Shown in pieces: positions 45,520 through 61,400 of a stretch of 64,000 nucleotides of DNA. Position 1 is the stretch's first letter. Each line of letters begins with the position of its first letter. Below the pieces are notes generated by a model. It was not told the origin of the DNA, searched no databases, and worked only from the letters and a program-made list of their open reading frames with translations. A program made the position numbers and the translations under genes. Source of the stretch: Oopsacas minuta (taxonomy: Eukaryota > Porifera > Hexactinellida > Lyssacinosida > Leucopsacidae); the NCBI GenBank assembly GCA_024704765.1, contig JAKMXF010000302.1, positions 397,114 to 461,113 on the forward strand, given 5' to 3'.

Positions 45520-48500
45520 ATGGCAGAATCGTTAGGAGAAAACAGGTTTGTGCGGGCTTGCAAAGATGGTCAAGTGGAGAGAGTGAAAGAGCTGATCCAA
45601 GCTGGTGACAATGTGAACCAGGCAGACAGGAGCGGATACACTGGGTTACATTGGGCAGCTTTCAACGGGCATCACAATTGTGTTACACAACTATTGCAAA
45701 ATGAAGTATTAAATAGATTAGACATCAATACAAAGGATAGTAAAGGAGGTACTCCGTTAATGAAAGCAGCAGTCAAGGGAAATACTCTTATTGTTAAAAT
45801 GTTAATTGACAGAGGGGCATTGGTGAGAAACCAATATTATATCTTGTAGATACTGACAAAGTTTATAAACCAGAAACCTATAATTTTCTGTGACATTAAA
45901 AGGCAATATTCAACTACAAATAATTTGAATTTAACAATTATGGAATATTGTAGAACTCTTTTCTGGCAAAAATATTGAAATTTATAAATAACGCCAGAAT
46001 CTCTCAATTCACAGCTTCAATATAATTTGGTAGGTAGCTAAATACGAAAATATTGTATGTAGGTAGATGAGAGAGATCACAATGGTGTAACTGCATTACA
46101 CTTTTCTTGTGAAAGAGGATTCTCTGAGAGTGTTGATGTAATCGCTAAAGTTAGTACAAATCTTAACCAGAAAACACACCAGTTTGGCTGGACAGCTCTA
46201 CACATTGCAGCTCTAAGTAAATAATTATATCAATTATAATGCAGCACACTCTTGTAAATGTAATGCTTTAATGATATTACGTAAATGTGATAGGAGGAGA
46301 AGAGATGTGTTGTAGAGCTATTATAACTCATGGTGCAGATATAAACGCATTGGATACAAAGTTCTCAACACCCCTCATGCTGACTTGTAGCAAGGGTCAT
46401 GATCATATTGTCCGTATGCTATTACTGCGAGGAGCTCAGTTATCACACAGAGACATAAATAACCTCAGTGCATTACACTATGCAGCTAGATATGGGCATG
46501 CAGCTGCTGCTGAAGCTCTCCTCAAGGAGGCGGAAAAATATCCAGGGAGTCTCTCAACTGATGAAGCAGGGAATGAGGATGCACACAGGTAAGTGTAACT
46601 AATGGAACTGTACGAATATCTATAAAAGAATACGAGTAAATCATTGCAATTACTCTATAGATATACGCCGTTACATTTCGTAGCAGAAGCGAATAGACAA
46701 GCAGAAGAGGGAGACGTACCTGAAGATATACAAACTAAGTTTGTAGAATGTTGTAAAGTATTAGTAGATGATTACGGAGCAGGAGTACAGCCTATAGCAA
46801 GCACGTTAGTTACTCCATTACATATAGCAGCTGATGTGGGTAATACAAAGGTAGCTGACTTCCTGTTGAAGCATGGAGCTAATCCGAATGCAACTAATAC
46901 ACAAGGTTAGATTGAAATATATTTTATGAGAGTTAAGATAATTAATAAACTAATTTCATAGGTGATACTCCATTACATTTTGCTGCATCGAGGAAACGTG
47001 AAGTTACTATAGCAGTGCTAGTAACACATGGTGCTTCTCTTGGACAAGAAAGCTATGATGGCATTACACCGCTAAACTACTGTCCACTCAAGGATATAGT
47101 AAGGATTGTATTCCACACCGTGTTTGAAGGTAAATTTAAAGATAATTAATTGGAATGTGGCGAAACACAATTAGTGAGTAATTAATGCAATTGCAATATC
47201 TTATAGGAAATTTGGAGAAGATAGATCAGAGTGAATACACTATACTACATCATCTGTGTAGATGGGGACAAGAAGAATGGCTAGACAAGATACTGGAGGG
47301 TATAGAACATAAAATAAAGATAGAATTATTGTTCAAAAGTGGAGCAAAGCCATCTCCATTTGTAATGTGTTTAACAGCTGGTAACGATAGTTTAGCTGCT
47401 AATATGATCAATAAATACTACAAATGCAAGTAAGTCACAACAAATATTTATCTTAACGAGCACATAACTATACGGAATGCTATTCGTAGATCTCGAGCTG
47501 CAGTGGACTTCATGATGAATACAGATTATAACGGCATGAATATTCTACATGCAATGATAGAACTCAAATCCTACCGAACATTGGGAGCTGTATTCGATTT
47601 GTTAGTGCATGAAGCTGATGAAAATTACAGTAAGTTATAACTACCTAAGTATCTAGAGTTATCAATATATGCCTAAACATAAACAGGGTTCATAGAAATG
47701 TGTAGCTTTCCATGAAAAGATTGTTAGTAGGCAAATTTTGCTATCAAACGAATTAGGAACAACACTGTACGCATATAATACGTATTGAATGGCAATTTTT
47801 TTATATCAAACACTGCTTAAAACTGTGACCAAAAATACAAATCGAAATATTCAATTCGGCGAATCAATTGTATTTTCAAACCCGTATATAATGTATTCTA
47901 TTATCCATAGTAACAATATTACCTGACCTACTCAACATTAATGAACTGGGACAGAGACCAGTCTTACCAGGATTAGCTGATAAAGATGAGAAATTTGATA
48001 TATTAAGCCCTACCCTATACCAGAAACTAGACAAGATAGAAAATGACAAAATAATCCTCCATCCTGTCGTGACGTTATTGACAGAACGAAAAGTATCTGT
48101 TTATAACAAATTCAATTTCTGTTCTTTCTCATTCTTCATCGTCTATCTGTTTATAATATACCTCCTTCAATTCACTTTATCTTATACACGTATGGAATCA
48201 CTAGAAAACCATCATGGAATCAATTTCTTGAATTTCCTGCTAGTTGTAGCACTAACGAATGATGTGCTTATAGTACTAGCGAGATATCTCAGTATTTTGT
48301 ATAGACGCGTTAAACGTTCATCTCTGTATTATTCAAATTGGAAGTTTAACCATTCTAAAAAGAAAGCTAAAACACAGGTAACATGGTTTACAACAGTGCG
48401 CTACAACAGGAAATACTCTTGGTTAGTTAAACTCAAGAATACATTTAAAATACCTTCAAAAATTCGACATCCATTATGGTTCTTAAAACATGCTATATTG

Positions 48501-49404
48501 TATGTATTGCAGCCTGTTGTGTTGCTAGAATGGTTAGGAATTTTCTCTCTTTTCCTGTATCTGCTAACACATTGGATAGGAGTAAGAGCCCAATGGGTAT
48601 TCGCTAGTATTTCATTCACTCTGAATACTCTCAGATTATTCAAATATTTTACTTACTCTGTGTATCTTGGTCCTTATGCTAGTACTCTTTACTTAGCTTT
48701 GACTCGCGATATTCCACGATTTCTGGTTGTATTCGCACTTTTACTTGTAACATTCACTGGAGGATTCAGTCTTGCGATTGTACCGGTTAATAACACTACT
48801 TGTTCTACTTACGAAGATCAAGCATTCTGCAACGCTTCCCAAATATTTTTAAGTGGAATTCGTGTGCTATTGCATGGAAATATATTCCAAGATGCAAACT
48901 TCATCCAATTCCTAGGATTCTATCCTAGCTTGATATACTCAATCTTTATTATACTCATAGTTGTGTTTCTAATCAATTTCCTCGTGGCTCAATTCTGCAC
49001 AACATATTTCAACAATCTTCCAAGTGAAAAATGCTACAAACTTAAAATAGCTACTGAATTTGAAAATACATCATTATCCTATCTCGTGTTAGGGAAAATT
49101 ATTTGTGTATTAACAGCTGTAGTCAAGGCAAAAGTTGCTCAAGAATATTGGAAGAAAATACGACTCGATAAAGGTAAGTATTTTACAAAAATTATCTCGA
49201 TTCTTGGAAAAAGGTTTAAATATTTCTATGTTTTTAGAAACTCTCCAATTGGATAAAATCTCCACTGAGATGTCAGAACTAAAACAACAATTTCATAAAA
49301 ATTTACATATCAATAGAACTACACATGATTATAAAAACTTTACAATTGATGCGAGACAGAACAGAGAATCTCTCATGCAGGAAGATAAATGGCTCTCACA
49401 GTAA
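45520..49404 (+). CDS. Ankyrin-repeat TRP-type ion channel (TRPA-like)
   Basis: Nine exons, about 985 residues. Starts at ATG 45520 (a TTG lies three codons upstream). The N-terminal ~540 residues are ankyrin repeats, roughly eight to ten, e.g. GYTGLHWAAFNGHHNCVTQLL, GVTALHFSCERGF, LSALHYAARYGHAAAAEALL and GDTPLHFAASRKR. A large exon (~47911-49173) encodes about six membrane helices. The last one, IFIILIVVFLINFLVAQF, resembles the TRP S6 motif, and a glycosylatable pore loop (NNTTCSTYEDQAFCN) precedes it. The C-terminus is short, with SEMSELKQQFHKNL in the last exon. This is the TRPA layout, with fewer ankyrins than the 14-17 typical of TRPA1. TRPA channels sense irritants, heat or touch; the stimulus here is unknown. 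Confidence 0.85.
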
Positions 49405-49564
49405 CCCAATGGTTTGTATTAGTAATTATATTATCATTATTTGCTTTCTACTTGTTTAACCTCTGTCTGCATTTCAAGAATATTTTGTAGTGTTTGTGCA
49501 TTCATAATTTTAAAATGATACTCAAGGATTATTAATTTATAATATGTGATGCCATAACGGGGGA

Positions 49565-52070
49565 TTAATTTTGAAACTTAAGAGGAAGGTTAGGGCCAAC
49601 CCTCTCAGAAGGATTGGGGTGCAGTTTGAGGACAGCTCCTGGGTTTGGATAAGGTCTCATCTGAAAAAGGGGACCACTGGCTGTCTCATCTGCTGCTCCG
49701 CCTCTCCCTTGTCCTTTTGTGGGAAGTCCAGTAGACCAAGATCCTCTAAATAACAAATATCCGAGGTTATTACACTAGGGAATATAAGCCAATCACTAAC
49801 CGTGGTATATCTGAATAAGATGAGGGATCCATTGGATCTATTTCATCATCATCCTCTCTGTGTTCTACAGTTAATTAAAATAATATAACATTTATTTAAG
49901 TGAAGAATCGGGTAAACATACTCTTTCTGTCTGCTCTATCATATGGTCTGTGTCTGTCTTTGTGTTTAGATTTACTCTATGGATATATACTGTTAGTAAT
50001 TATGCCAAGTAATATTCAAATCCTGCAGGAACAGTAGAACGTCCCTTCAAAACTGCAAAAATGAAATTAAACCGCATGAATAATTATCATATGAGATCAT
50101 AATTTGCTATCTAAGATTCACTCAATCTAGTACACCAACAAGTAAATATTATCACAAAGATTTTTTCAATAAGAAAGCATCCGAAGGATCAATACGCTTA
50201 TAGTAAGAGGGAACAGTTTCTATAATCTTAAATCCAAACCGTTCGTAGAACTCTATTGCTTCTTTATTATTGGTTTGAACATGAAGGGCAATTTCGTGGA
50301 TTCTCTTTCCCTCACAGTAAGATAAGAGATGCTCTAGAAGCTTTGTTGCAACTCCTAATCTCCTATAAGCACCAAGAACAGCTAGAGTCATTATATACAG
50401 TCTGTTGTTATCCTTGGTTTGATCGATCTTAGCACATACACCACCAACAACAATGTCTTTGAAATACGCGAATTTCGCTAGTTCTCCTAAGTCAGGCACA
50501 CCCTTATAGAAGTTCTCCTGATAGCTGAGAGGGAGAGCAGCTGCATTAATTATTTTCAGTTGTTTTAAGTTGTGCTGGGTTATCTCTCCGAGCTCAATCA
50601 AGTCTTTGAAGTTAGCTTTGTATTCATCATATGTAGCCATCTCGTATTAGCTAGTGCTAAATGTACCAGATACATTGTAAGTTAAGTTTGAAAAGGTTGG
50701 GAACCACTACTATTGATATCGCCACGTTAACGAGGTTCCATTGTATACTAATTCCAACAATTTGACATAATTATTGCTCTTAGACAAGGATGATCAATTA
50801 ATTTGTATTTTCAGCAAACAGTGACAAAAGTGTATTATACAACAATTCCATGATGTTATTAAAAAAGTGAATGGTCATGGCTCATGGGACATAATAAATG
50901 TAGTGTAGCCAATTATTTAGAACATATATCTCAAAATACTAAATATACTCATTGAGTCATTTTGTAGATATTTAATAATCTTCTTAGCAGAAAGTTGATA
51001 AAATACTAATTATGTTATTCAAGAACTTTAACCTCCTTATTGCATGCAGTAGGCCACCTGTCAACAAGATTAACTTACAAATCTATCTGGATGATTTCTA
51101 TGCTGTGATTTATCTTTGTGATTACTCTCGGGATGTTGGTCCTGTATCTGGTCTGGTGCTATTAGATAAATCCAAATAATTCTGTGCTGATATAAAATGT
51201 ATTACTAACTAGAAGTAAGCAATATAATAGATTACCCGTTATTTCATCAGGCGTGGGAGGTTCCCATTGTACGAGATCTGTGTCAGTATTCCAATAGTAA
51301 GGATAACCTCTGTACATTGATAATCAGTAGATTTTGTAAGATGTAGAATAGGTACTATAACCAAAGTTCATTCAGAAAATGCATTAACCCGTGGATTTTC
51401 GTATTTTTGGAGCATAATATAACTGATTACGTATTATCCGTGCACTTATAGAAAATAAGTAAGTAAACTTTTGCTGGGATATAAGATAATTTTGAAACCT
51501 CCTATTTCACGTTCCTAGCAAATGAAACCAGTCTCATTTCAGATATAAATTAAATCACGTACACTTATACGCACATACAATAATCTGAATGGTAATTAAT
51601 TCTTACGTGTTCTCGTCGATAACTTCTTCCCAGTTTGCTGGCAACGTAGACCGATCAAAGTCAACTCCCTAATAATCCATAAATACATAATTGCATGTGA
51701 TTCAACCACTTAATTGTCTAGCGATACAATATCTTCGTGAAAAATCACTAAATCATTAGATTTAAGATAATTAATATATATTCGTAAAATAACGATAATA
51801 AAAGAATAACATACCTTGTCACTAATCAATTTAGTATCTGTTTTACCAGTATCTGTAATAGAATTGAAAATTGAAGACAAATAATTCATTAGAAATAGTA
51901 TAGCGCAGCAGTTCCAAACCTATTTCACCCGTGGACTCCCTCCCATAGACAACAATACAAATTTTTACAGGACCAGTTAGGGAACAGCTGTTCTAGCTTA
52001 AAAAGTACCTTGAGATGAAAGCAAACCTCTTTTAGCGAGTCTAGCCTTCATAGCAGGAGTCAGTGACATG
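49565..52070 (-). CDS. PQBP1: Polyglutamine-binding protein 1 (PQBP1)
   Basis: Small exons on the minus strand. Start ATG 52070 opens [20 protein letters not shown], the PQBP1 N-terminus. A WW domain ([20 protein letters not shown], then [13 protein letters not shown]) spans two exons near 51600 and 51300. A polar His/Asp/Arg exon (~51079-51157) and another (~49930-49976, [15 protein letters not shown]) form the charged repeat-like region. The last two exons carry [21 protein letters not shown] and the conserved C-terminal [10 protein letters not shown], which in human PQBP1 holds the YxxPxxVL motif binding the U5 15-kD protein. It works in pre-mRNA splicing. The intron between the two polar exons (49977-51078) contains the whole NAA50 gene. 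Confidence 0.9.
50152..50640 (-). CDS. NAA50: N-alpha-acetyltransferase 50, nested in a PQBP1 intron
   Basis: Uninterrupted 162-residue frame with its own ATG. GNAT-fold motifs: [41 protein letters not shown] (acetyl-CoA loop [14 protein letters not shown]), [20 protein letters not shown] and [17 protein letters not shown]. The length and motifs match NAA50 (San), the NatE catalytic subunit that acetylates N-terminal Met before hydrophobic residues and supports sister-chromatid cohesion. It lies on the same strand as PQBP1, within the intron 49977-51078. A hAT end (GGTTGGGAACCACTA, ~50693-50708) and a pogo-type end (CGTTAACGAGGTTCCATTGTA) lie just upstream of its start. Confidence 0.92.
   Translation of the reverse strand: MATYDEYKANFKDLIELGEITQHNLKQLKIINAAALPLSYQENFYKGVPDLGELAKFAYFKDIVVGGVCAKIDQTKDNNRLYIMTLAVLGAYRRLGVATKLLEHLLSYCEGKRIHEIALHVQTNNKEAIEFYERFGFKIIETVPSYYKRIDPSDAFLLKKSL
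50693..50752. mobile_element. Juxtaposed hAT and pogo-like element ends
   Basis: GGTTGGGAACCACTAC is the inverse of the hAT end seen elsewhere. The next ~40 bases end GTTAACGAGGTTCCATTGTA, the inverse of a pogo-type end (TACAATGGAACC..). No matching opposite ends found nearby, so these are fragments. Confidence 0.5.
51904..52000. mobile_element. Diverged hAT-type MITE in a PQBP1 intron
   Basis: Starts near GCAGCAGTTCCAAACC and ends near TTAGGGAACAGCTGTTCT, with a body containing 'cccgtggactccctccca' related to the hAT MITE body. Ends are diverged inverted repeats; a target duplication cannot be confirmed. Confidence 0.6.
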
Positions 52071-52350
52071 TTCAAACGTATAGAATAAGGAGAATATACA
52101 ATAGCTTATACAAAAATTAGAGTAACAATATACACTTAGAAATATTTAACAATAAAAATTAGTTATACAAACACACATACAAGTATTACTCAAGTAACAA
52201 TAAGAAATTGGACTTGGGAATATAATTTTATAAATAAAGTTCTACAATTTCGTTAACGAGGCATTATTACAAGTGAAGTTAGTGAAAAAAAAATGAAAGA
52301 GTATAAATTTTGGAGGATATAAAAGAGATTAAGTTGATAGAGTGGGAGTA

Positions 52351-53999
<1,649 letters not shown>

Positions 54000-54075
54000 C
54001 TACAAACTCACAAATATACAGTCAAACAAGTAAATAAAGTATTAAAATGGTGTTAATTACAAAATATTTCAAAAA

Positions 54076-55518
54076 CTACTTTTCTTCTTTGAAATAACGG
54101 CCCTCTACAATATTACAAAATAACTCATTTATCTCTTTTGGATCTTTCAATGCTTCAGTTAGCATCTTTTCGATGTTACGCATCATAGCGACCTTGTGTG
54201 TAGCCGATAATGGAAATGAGATAGTGTCAATTGATCCAGCTTTGAACCAGAATGTTATACTAGTTGTCAAATCAGGTTCTAGGGATTCGATTTGATGCCA
54301 CCAGTAAATTGGGATGTATAGAACATCGCCAGGAGAAAGAACACATTCCATGCCCTCTAATTGGGAGACAAGAGGATATAATGATAGATCTGGAGCTCTG
54401 AGATTAACCTAGATAAAAATAGCTAATTTCTACGCGTAAGGAATTACGTTAATCGATTCCAGAACGTAAAAACAACTTAAAATTAGAAATGATTATTCGT
54501 GTCATGTAATCTAGTGCACGTGTGTACCTTTGATTGTCGATCACAAGGATGATAGACAGGATAAGGGTAGAGCTTATCAAAATGACGTGGATGGAATAGC
54601 AAGCAGCGTTTCTCTCCACCAACTTGACAAAATAAGTTTTGCTGTTCATCATAATGCACTGGGGTTATATTACCTGGTTCTCCTATAAGAAGCATGTTAT
54701 TCGTCAGGGATCCCCATTTCATATCGCCGCTCCAACGCTTCACTAGTTCCCAATTGAATCGACGGAAATCTGAAAATATATTCGGCCCTACTGTATCATT
54801 TAGAGGTTGTTGCAAATAAGAGTATGTATCTCTTCCCCTTTGAGGTAACTGTATTCTTGAAAGAGTGAGAGAACATAAAGTTCACCCATAACTTACACCC
54901 AATTATTTAGTAACTAGCTTTTAGTAGACAGTTTTTCTTAGAGTGATAATGATGTTAATGACTAATCATCTTTCGGGACTGAGTTCCATGATGACAACCT
55001 CTGACAAACTGAATCACGATTACGTATCGATAAATGCAAATCACCAAGTATGGAAAATAATAAAATATGTTTGGACTTTTCTCTGGACGTCATTTGCCAT
55101 GGCAACGCGTTAAATTGATATTCTAAAAATAGCTTACACTGTATTTTTAGTAGCAAAAATTAATTAATTCTATAAATTACCGTTTGACAAATTCCTGAAA
55201 TTTCATTTCATCGGTAGAAGCTTCTAGAACAAATTCCATTTTACCCTTGAGTTGAGTGACTTTATTTTGATCAAAATATTTGAACATTTGATGTCCTTTG
55301 GTTTGCATAACATTATACAGGCCCCTATCACCTAAATTTTCCGTCAGGTATCCTAGATCCCATTTCTCTAATGCAGGTCCAACTAAATTTGAACCTTCGA
55401 TTACAACAGGCAACTCCTTATATAAATAATCCTTGAGCTCTGGACTGTCGACAGATATACGGGAAATTGGAATGAGGGGAAAATTATAAGTGTATAGAGT
55501 AGAAATATCTTCAACCAT
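54076..55518 (-). CDS. HIF1AN: Factor inhibiting HIF, JmjC asparaginyl hydroxylase
   Basis: Three exons, start ATG 55518 (MVEDISTLYTYNFPLIPISR). Motifs: KWDLGYLTENLG, MKFQEFVKR (end of exon 1, ~55182), and SYLQQPLNDTVGPNIFSDF. The iron-binding HxD is in NITPVHYDEQQN, followed by YPYPVYHPCDRQS. The third exon holds GDVLYIPIYWWHQIES with the second iron-binding His, and MRNIEKMLTEAL. Human FIH (349 residues) has the same order. It hydroxylates Asn in HIF-alpha and in many ankyrin-repeat proteins, using 2-oxoglutarate and O2. The sequence TTAAATATTAG lies immediately before the ATG. Its 3' end is 85 bp from the HPD start. Confidence 0.94.
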
Positions 55519-55855
55519 CTAATATTTAATTAGCTTAATCTGACACAAGAATAAACACCGGTGAAATGAAAGCAGGTTGAACCACGTGGTGTGTAAAGGA
55601 TACCAAGTAATATGATCGTATGATGAAAGCTATGATCTGCTTTAAAATAAGATCCTGTTCTATTGGAGACAAATAGAAGAGGAATCACTAATCTTAGTCC
55701 CACCTCAAAGCATTGTCCTTATGTAAGCAGAATGTAACAATATAGGACTAATTAGAAAGGATAATTTTATCTCTTAGAATAAATCTTAAATCACATAATA
55801 TCTATAGACAAGATCTATGCTACGAAAGTTACGTAGAAATGTGTTTCTAACAAAT

Positions 55856-57429
<1,574 letters not shown>

Positions 57430-57885
57430 TTCTAATTTCACAATTCTAGAATCACAGACAAAACAAATGAATCAAAATGTGCGGATCTGAGATAATGTCT
57501 TTATGAATGTAATTAGAGTTATAAGTAGAATTTCTAGTGTCAGTTTCCAGCATGGTCGTATGGAATGCATCGAATTCCAAGATGTTCGATGACAAGTCAA
57601 TTTGAAAACTCGACATTCCTAGTTTTTATCGAATCATTGGAACAGAAACCCAATCAGAACCTGTACCAGTTTACTTTCATACTCAATCAAAGGTAGTATT
57701 TGCCATGTAAGCAGTCAAGTATGTTACTATAAATACAAGAGAGTATTTCTGTTTGTAAAGTGTGTTCCTATCTTTTCACTGAAGATTTCAATTCTATTTT
57801 TTATTCAATTTTATCAGATTGATTGATAATTTCTTCGATTTGAATTTTTATTAATTTTTGGATTGCTCATATTGTAAATTACGTA
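57430..57885. promoter_or_regulatory. Shared 5' region of PSMC5 and Nanos
   Basis: 456 bp between divergent start codons (PSMC5 ATG 57429 minus, Nanos ATG 57886 plus). AT-rich toward the Nanos side; no specific motif identified. Confidence 0.5.
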
Positions 57886-58479
57886 ATGGCTGCAAATATG
57901 GATTATATTGTCGCGTCTGTTGGGTGTATGTCAAAGAGAGGCTACTCAATTTTCCATGATTACTTCAACCTCGCACAGCTTGTGAAATGCCGACAGGTGG
58001 AACAGGAAGACGTTTTAACGAAGGAACCGCGTGATTCATCGCCTGTGTTTACTGACAATTCACTAGATCGCTTCTCTCCCCCCGATTCACCAGGCGGTAT
58101 GAACATGGCTCAATGGACAGGTGGTTCGGACCGATTGAATGACTGGACTTCTCCCCTGGCAAGTCCATCTTCTCCGCTAGGTGGATGGGGACAGAAAAAG
58201 AAAGCAGAAATTGCGACAGCCAGACGAGGCAAATCTGGTAAAGTAGTAGGCGCAAAGTTGGTTTGTGTGTTTTGCCGTAACAACGGAGAAGATGAATCAG
58301 TGTATACTTCGCATGCTCTGAAAGCCGGCGATGGCAGAGTCACATGTCCCATCCTAAGGGCTTACACCTGCCCTCTATGCCATGCATCTGGAGACGATGC
58401 ACATACGATCAAATACTGCCCAACTAATGCAAACAATCTGGCGAAACAAACGAATCCAAGCTTACTTTTATCGGCATGA
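57886..58479 (+). CDS. NANOS: Nanos-family RNA-binding zinc-finger protein
   Basis: Single exon, 197 residues. The C-terminal zinc-finger domain has two CCHC units in order: [17 protein letters not shown] followed by C (finger 1), then [17 protein letters not shown] (finger 2), the Nanos signature. The N-terminal half is low-complexity, with [17 protein letters not shown]. Nanos represses mRNA translation with Pumilio and CCR4-NOT and maintains germline or multipotent stem cells. The short intronless form is common in the family. Its divergent neighbour is PSMC5. Confidence 0.94.
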   Translation: MAANMDYIVASVGCMSKRGYSIFHDYFNLAQLVKCRQVEQEDVLTKEPRDSSPVFTDNSLDRFSPPDSPGGMNMAQWTGGSDRLNDWTSPLASPSSPLGGWGQKKKAEIATARRGKSGKVVGAKLVCVFCRNNGEDESVYTSHALKAGDGRVTCPILRAYTCPLCHASGDDAHTIKYCPTNANNLAKQTNPSLLLSA

Positions 58480-61400
58480 GTCAACTAATATTATATAGAA
58501 TCCGCCGAGATCTATTCATCTTTTGTCTTTCAAATCAATCTTATTTCAAATCTTTCAAATCTTTCAATTGCTTATTGATTTTTATTGGTGATTATAATAT
58601 TTCGCCTTAGCAATTCTATAGATAATCAATTTTAAAGATTATATTAATGTTGAATGAATATATTAATAATTGTATGAATCATAATTGCCTCCAATATAAA
58701 CATCAAAGAATATAGAGAGCAGGGTTAGAATTACTCGTCAATTTTGGTATATGTGAAATTAGATTTTAAAAGATTATAATGTGGATGTTATGCATAGAAA
58801 TTTGACTCTGGTGGAGTATGACAGCATGATCTGCGTTTCTTGATTAATTCAGAATGTGCAACTAGAATTCAGTGTTCAAAGTTAAAATGGTATGCAAAAT
58901 GAATCATTCACGAAAATTGCACAATTTTCAATTCATCATTCTAATAATGCTAATCATTTCCTACGCAGTAACCGTAGCACATTTTTAGTTAAGAGTGTGC
59001 GCCATATTTAATTACTAAAACGAAAATAAAAATTCATATCACTAAATGAATTCTAATTTTAGAATGGTGCTATAGTAATTGTATTACAGAGTTCGATTGC
59101 GTAGATACATGGGAGATAGTCCATTCATTGATAATGACATCTTTGTAAGTTCCTTAACGTCATGTCGATATTTTAAGAAGATAAAGGAAAAGGACCTAGT
59201 ATGATTCGAACGAACGTAATAATAGCCCTACTTAATTTCCCTATGGCCGCGTGTGTATAAGAAACCCCATCGCGCGAGGCCCATATATCACTACAATTAG
59301 TTGCCCAATTATATAATTCGAAGGAAGTTGGGATAAGTCTTCAGATATTCAAGTGAGAAGTCAGTGAAAAATGTATTTCAACTAGGTACCAATTGTGATT
59401 TCTAGAGGATGCCCTATCAGGACATGTCTAGTGCATTTCTAGTGATAAGCTCACTATCACTGTTTCGTCCTTACAAGATACGCAACAAAACAAAGGCAAA
59501 TCCTTGTGGTGATAAATGTATTATCTTAATTTGCAGACACAAAAAAGACAAATGAAGCTGATAATAGGATTAGATGTAGAATGGAAGATGCATGTGATAT
59601 ATCAACAAGCACGTACAGTTGAAGTCGTGTTATAATGTCCATTTGATTGCACTGCCAAAACGACAAAATAACCTGATTCACAAACGAATATTTTATATAG
59701 GAATTTCGAATACGTAAACAATTTTTGCACTGACTTGACGACAATAAACCCGGTGTCAAAACAACCCGATTTCAACTGTATTCGCAAATATCATCGAGAA
59801 TGCCTTTGTAATGTTTGTAACTTGATCAAATCTAATAATCATCGAAAAATTGCCTAATCCTAATTTTACTGATTAGCAACAAAACACCCCCACACAAACA
59901 ACTAAAGTACACAATTAAAGAATATCGATGATATAGTTTAGTGGGAGGGTTAATAAGGCTATTTGTAGATGATTATGAAGAAATTGTTGCCCTGCTGTAT
60001 GTTAATAATGACGACTACAAGATACAGTGTAGAATGGGAATAGATGACTTCATTAGTTAATTAACTAAATGAAACTGAATTTGAGTCAGTACGCTTATAC
60101 TATAATATATAGATGAAGTGGAACTAGTAGTAATGAGAGACAACATTTTATCGTTTTCAGTGTGTAGGAGTACGTAAAACAGTAGACCTGAAACAAGAAT
60201 GTCGGAGAGTTACGTGAAGGTACTTTCATCTCATAATGATTTGTTAGGGTAAATTACTAAGACAGATATTTATCGAAGATCAGGTGATTATAAATAATGA
60301 GGAGTTGGAACTACCTTCTCGTATCGTAGATTTCATCATGGAAGAAAGCAATCATCGATAGATATAGGATAGAGATTTTAATACAAGCAAATTTTTACAG
60401 AAATCAGATCTGAAGGTAGGAGGAGCTTGACAAAAGATTACAAAAGTAGGATGATGTCCATAAAATGTTGATGTAATTATTCGACCTCATTTGACCTCTG
60501 ACTAATATCATGAATGCTACATGAGTTATTGATATGTGCAAAGTATTAAAAGTTGAATCATATATTACAATGAATATTACTAGCGCCACTGAGGTAAAGA
60601 GTTATGCAATTCTTGAAACCGCAAATTTGGAATAACTATAAATTACAAATTGCATTGTTGTCAATATTAAGAAATAGGGTATTAACTCAAAAACTGATTC
60701 ATTGTGGAAAACAATTCGGCAAAATTAGACATTAATATCCATACAAAGTAGCAATAATTATCATAATTTAATATCCATTGACTGAGAATAGCAACAGGTG
60801 AACCCTGAGGCCATTCTATGGAAATCACGTAGTTATCGGTATATCTACAATAAACATGAAATAATTAGAGCGCTTCGCTTGCTAGGACGAAGTCATAATT
60901 TCGTGAAAAGGTGTGAATTTTCGTCCAAGACTCAAACTTGTCCTAGCCAGGCCCAAAATCAGCCCTGGGAGTCTTCAAACATATATACACACACATAGAT
61001 TAATCGTGTTTTAATAGATATGACAATTGTAAGGAATCCTTTCAAGCATAATAGTTCGAATCGCACATGCAAGTTAGAGGGAAGATAGCGAGTTTAACTA
61101 GTTAGCAAATTAAAAGTCAATTACAGACAAACATTGATTATAAGAATAATACCAGATGTACTGATTCCTATGATATGAAATACATTGTTATTATTCAGCA
61201 AGGCTGCTTAACATGAACCCTTGAGCAAATAACTGGTCGAGAATAAAGCTTAACAATAAACAAGGGTTCCCTAAAGGCAGTTATCCCCTAATCGATACAC
61301 TAGGCCTCATTACCCCTGAGAAGACAAAATTCACTACAAAATAGAAGTTTACTTTACCATTGAACATGTTTCAGACAATTACAATAAGATTAGACACTTA

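Noticed and set aside
59180-59300. GATTCGAAC and nearby GC-rich bases resembling a tRNA on the minus strand
   Set aside because: The T-loop-like string is isolated: I could not pair an acceptor stem or anticodon arm around it.
61040-61070. GTTCGAATCGCAC resembling a tRNA B-box, possible SINE
   Set aside because: No A-box at the right distance and no second copy seen in the window.
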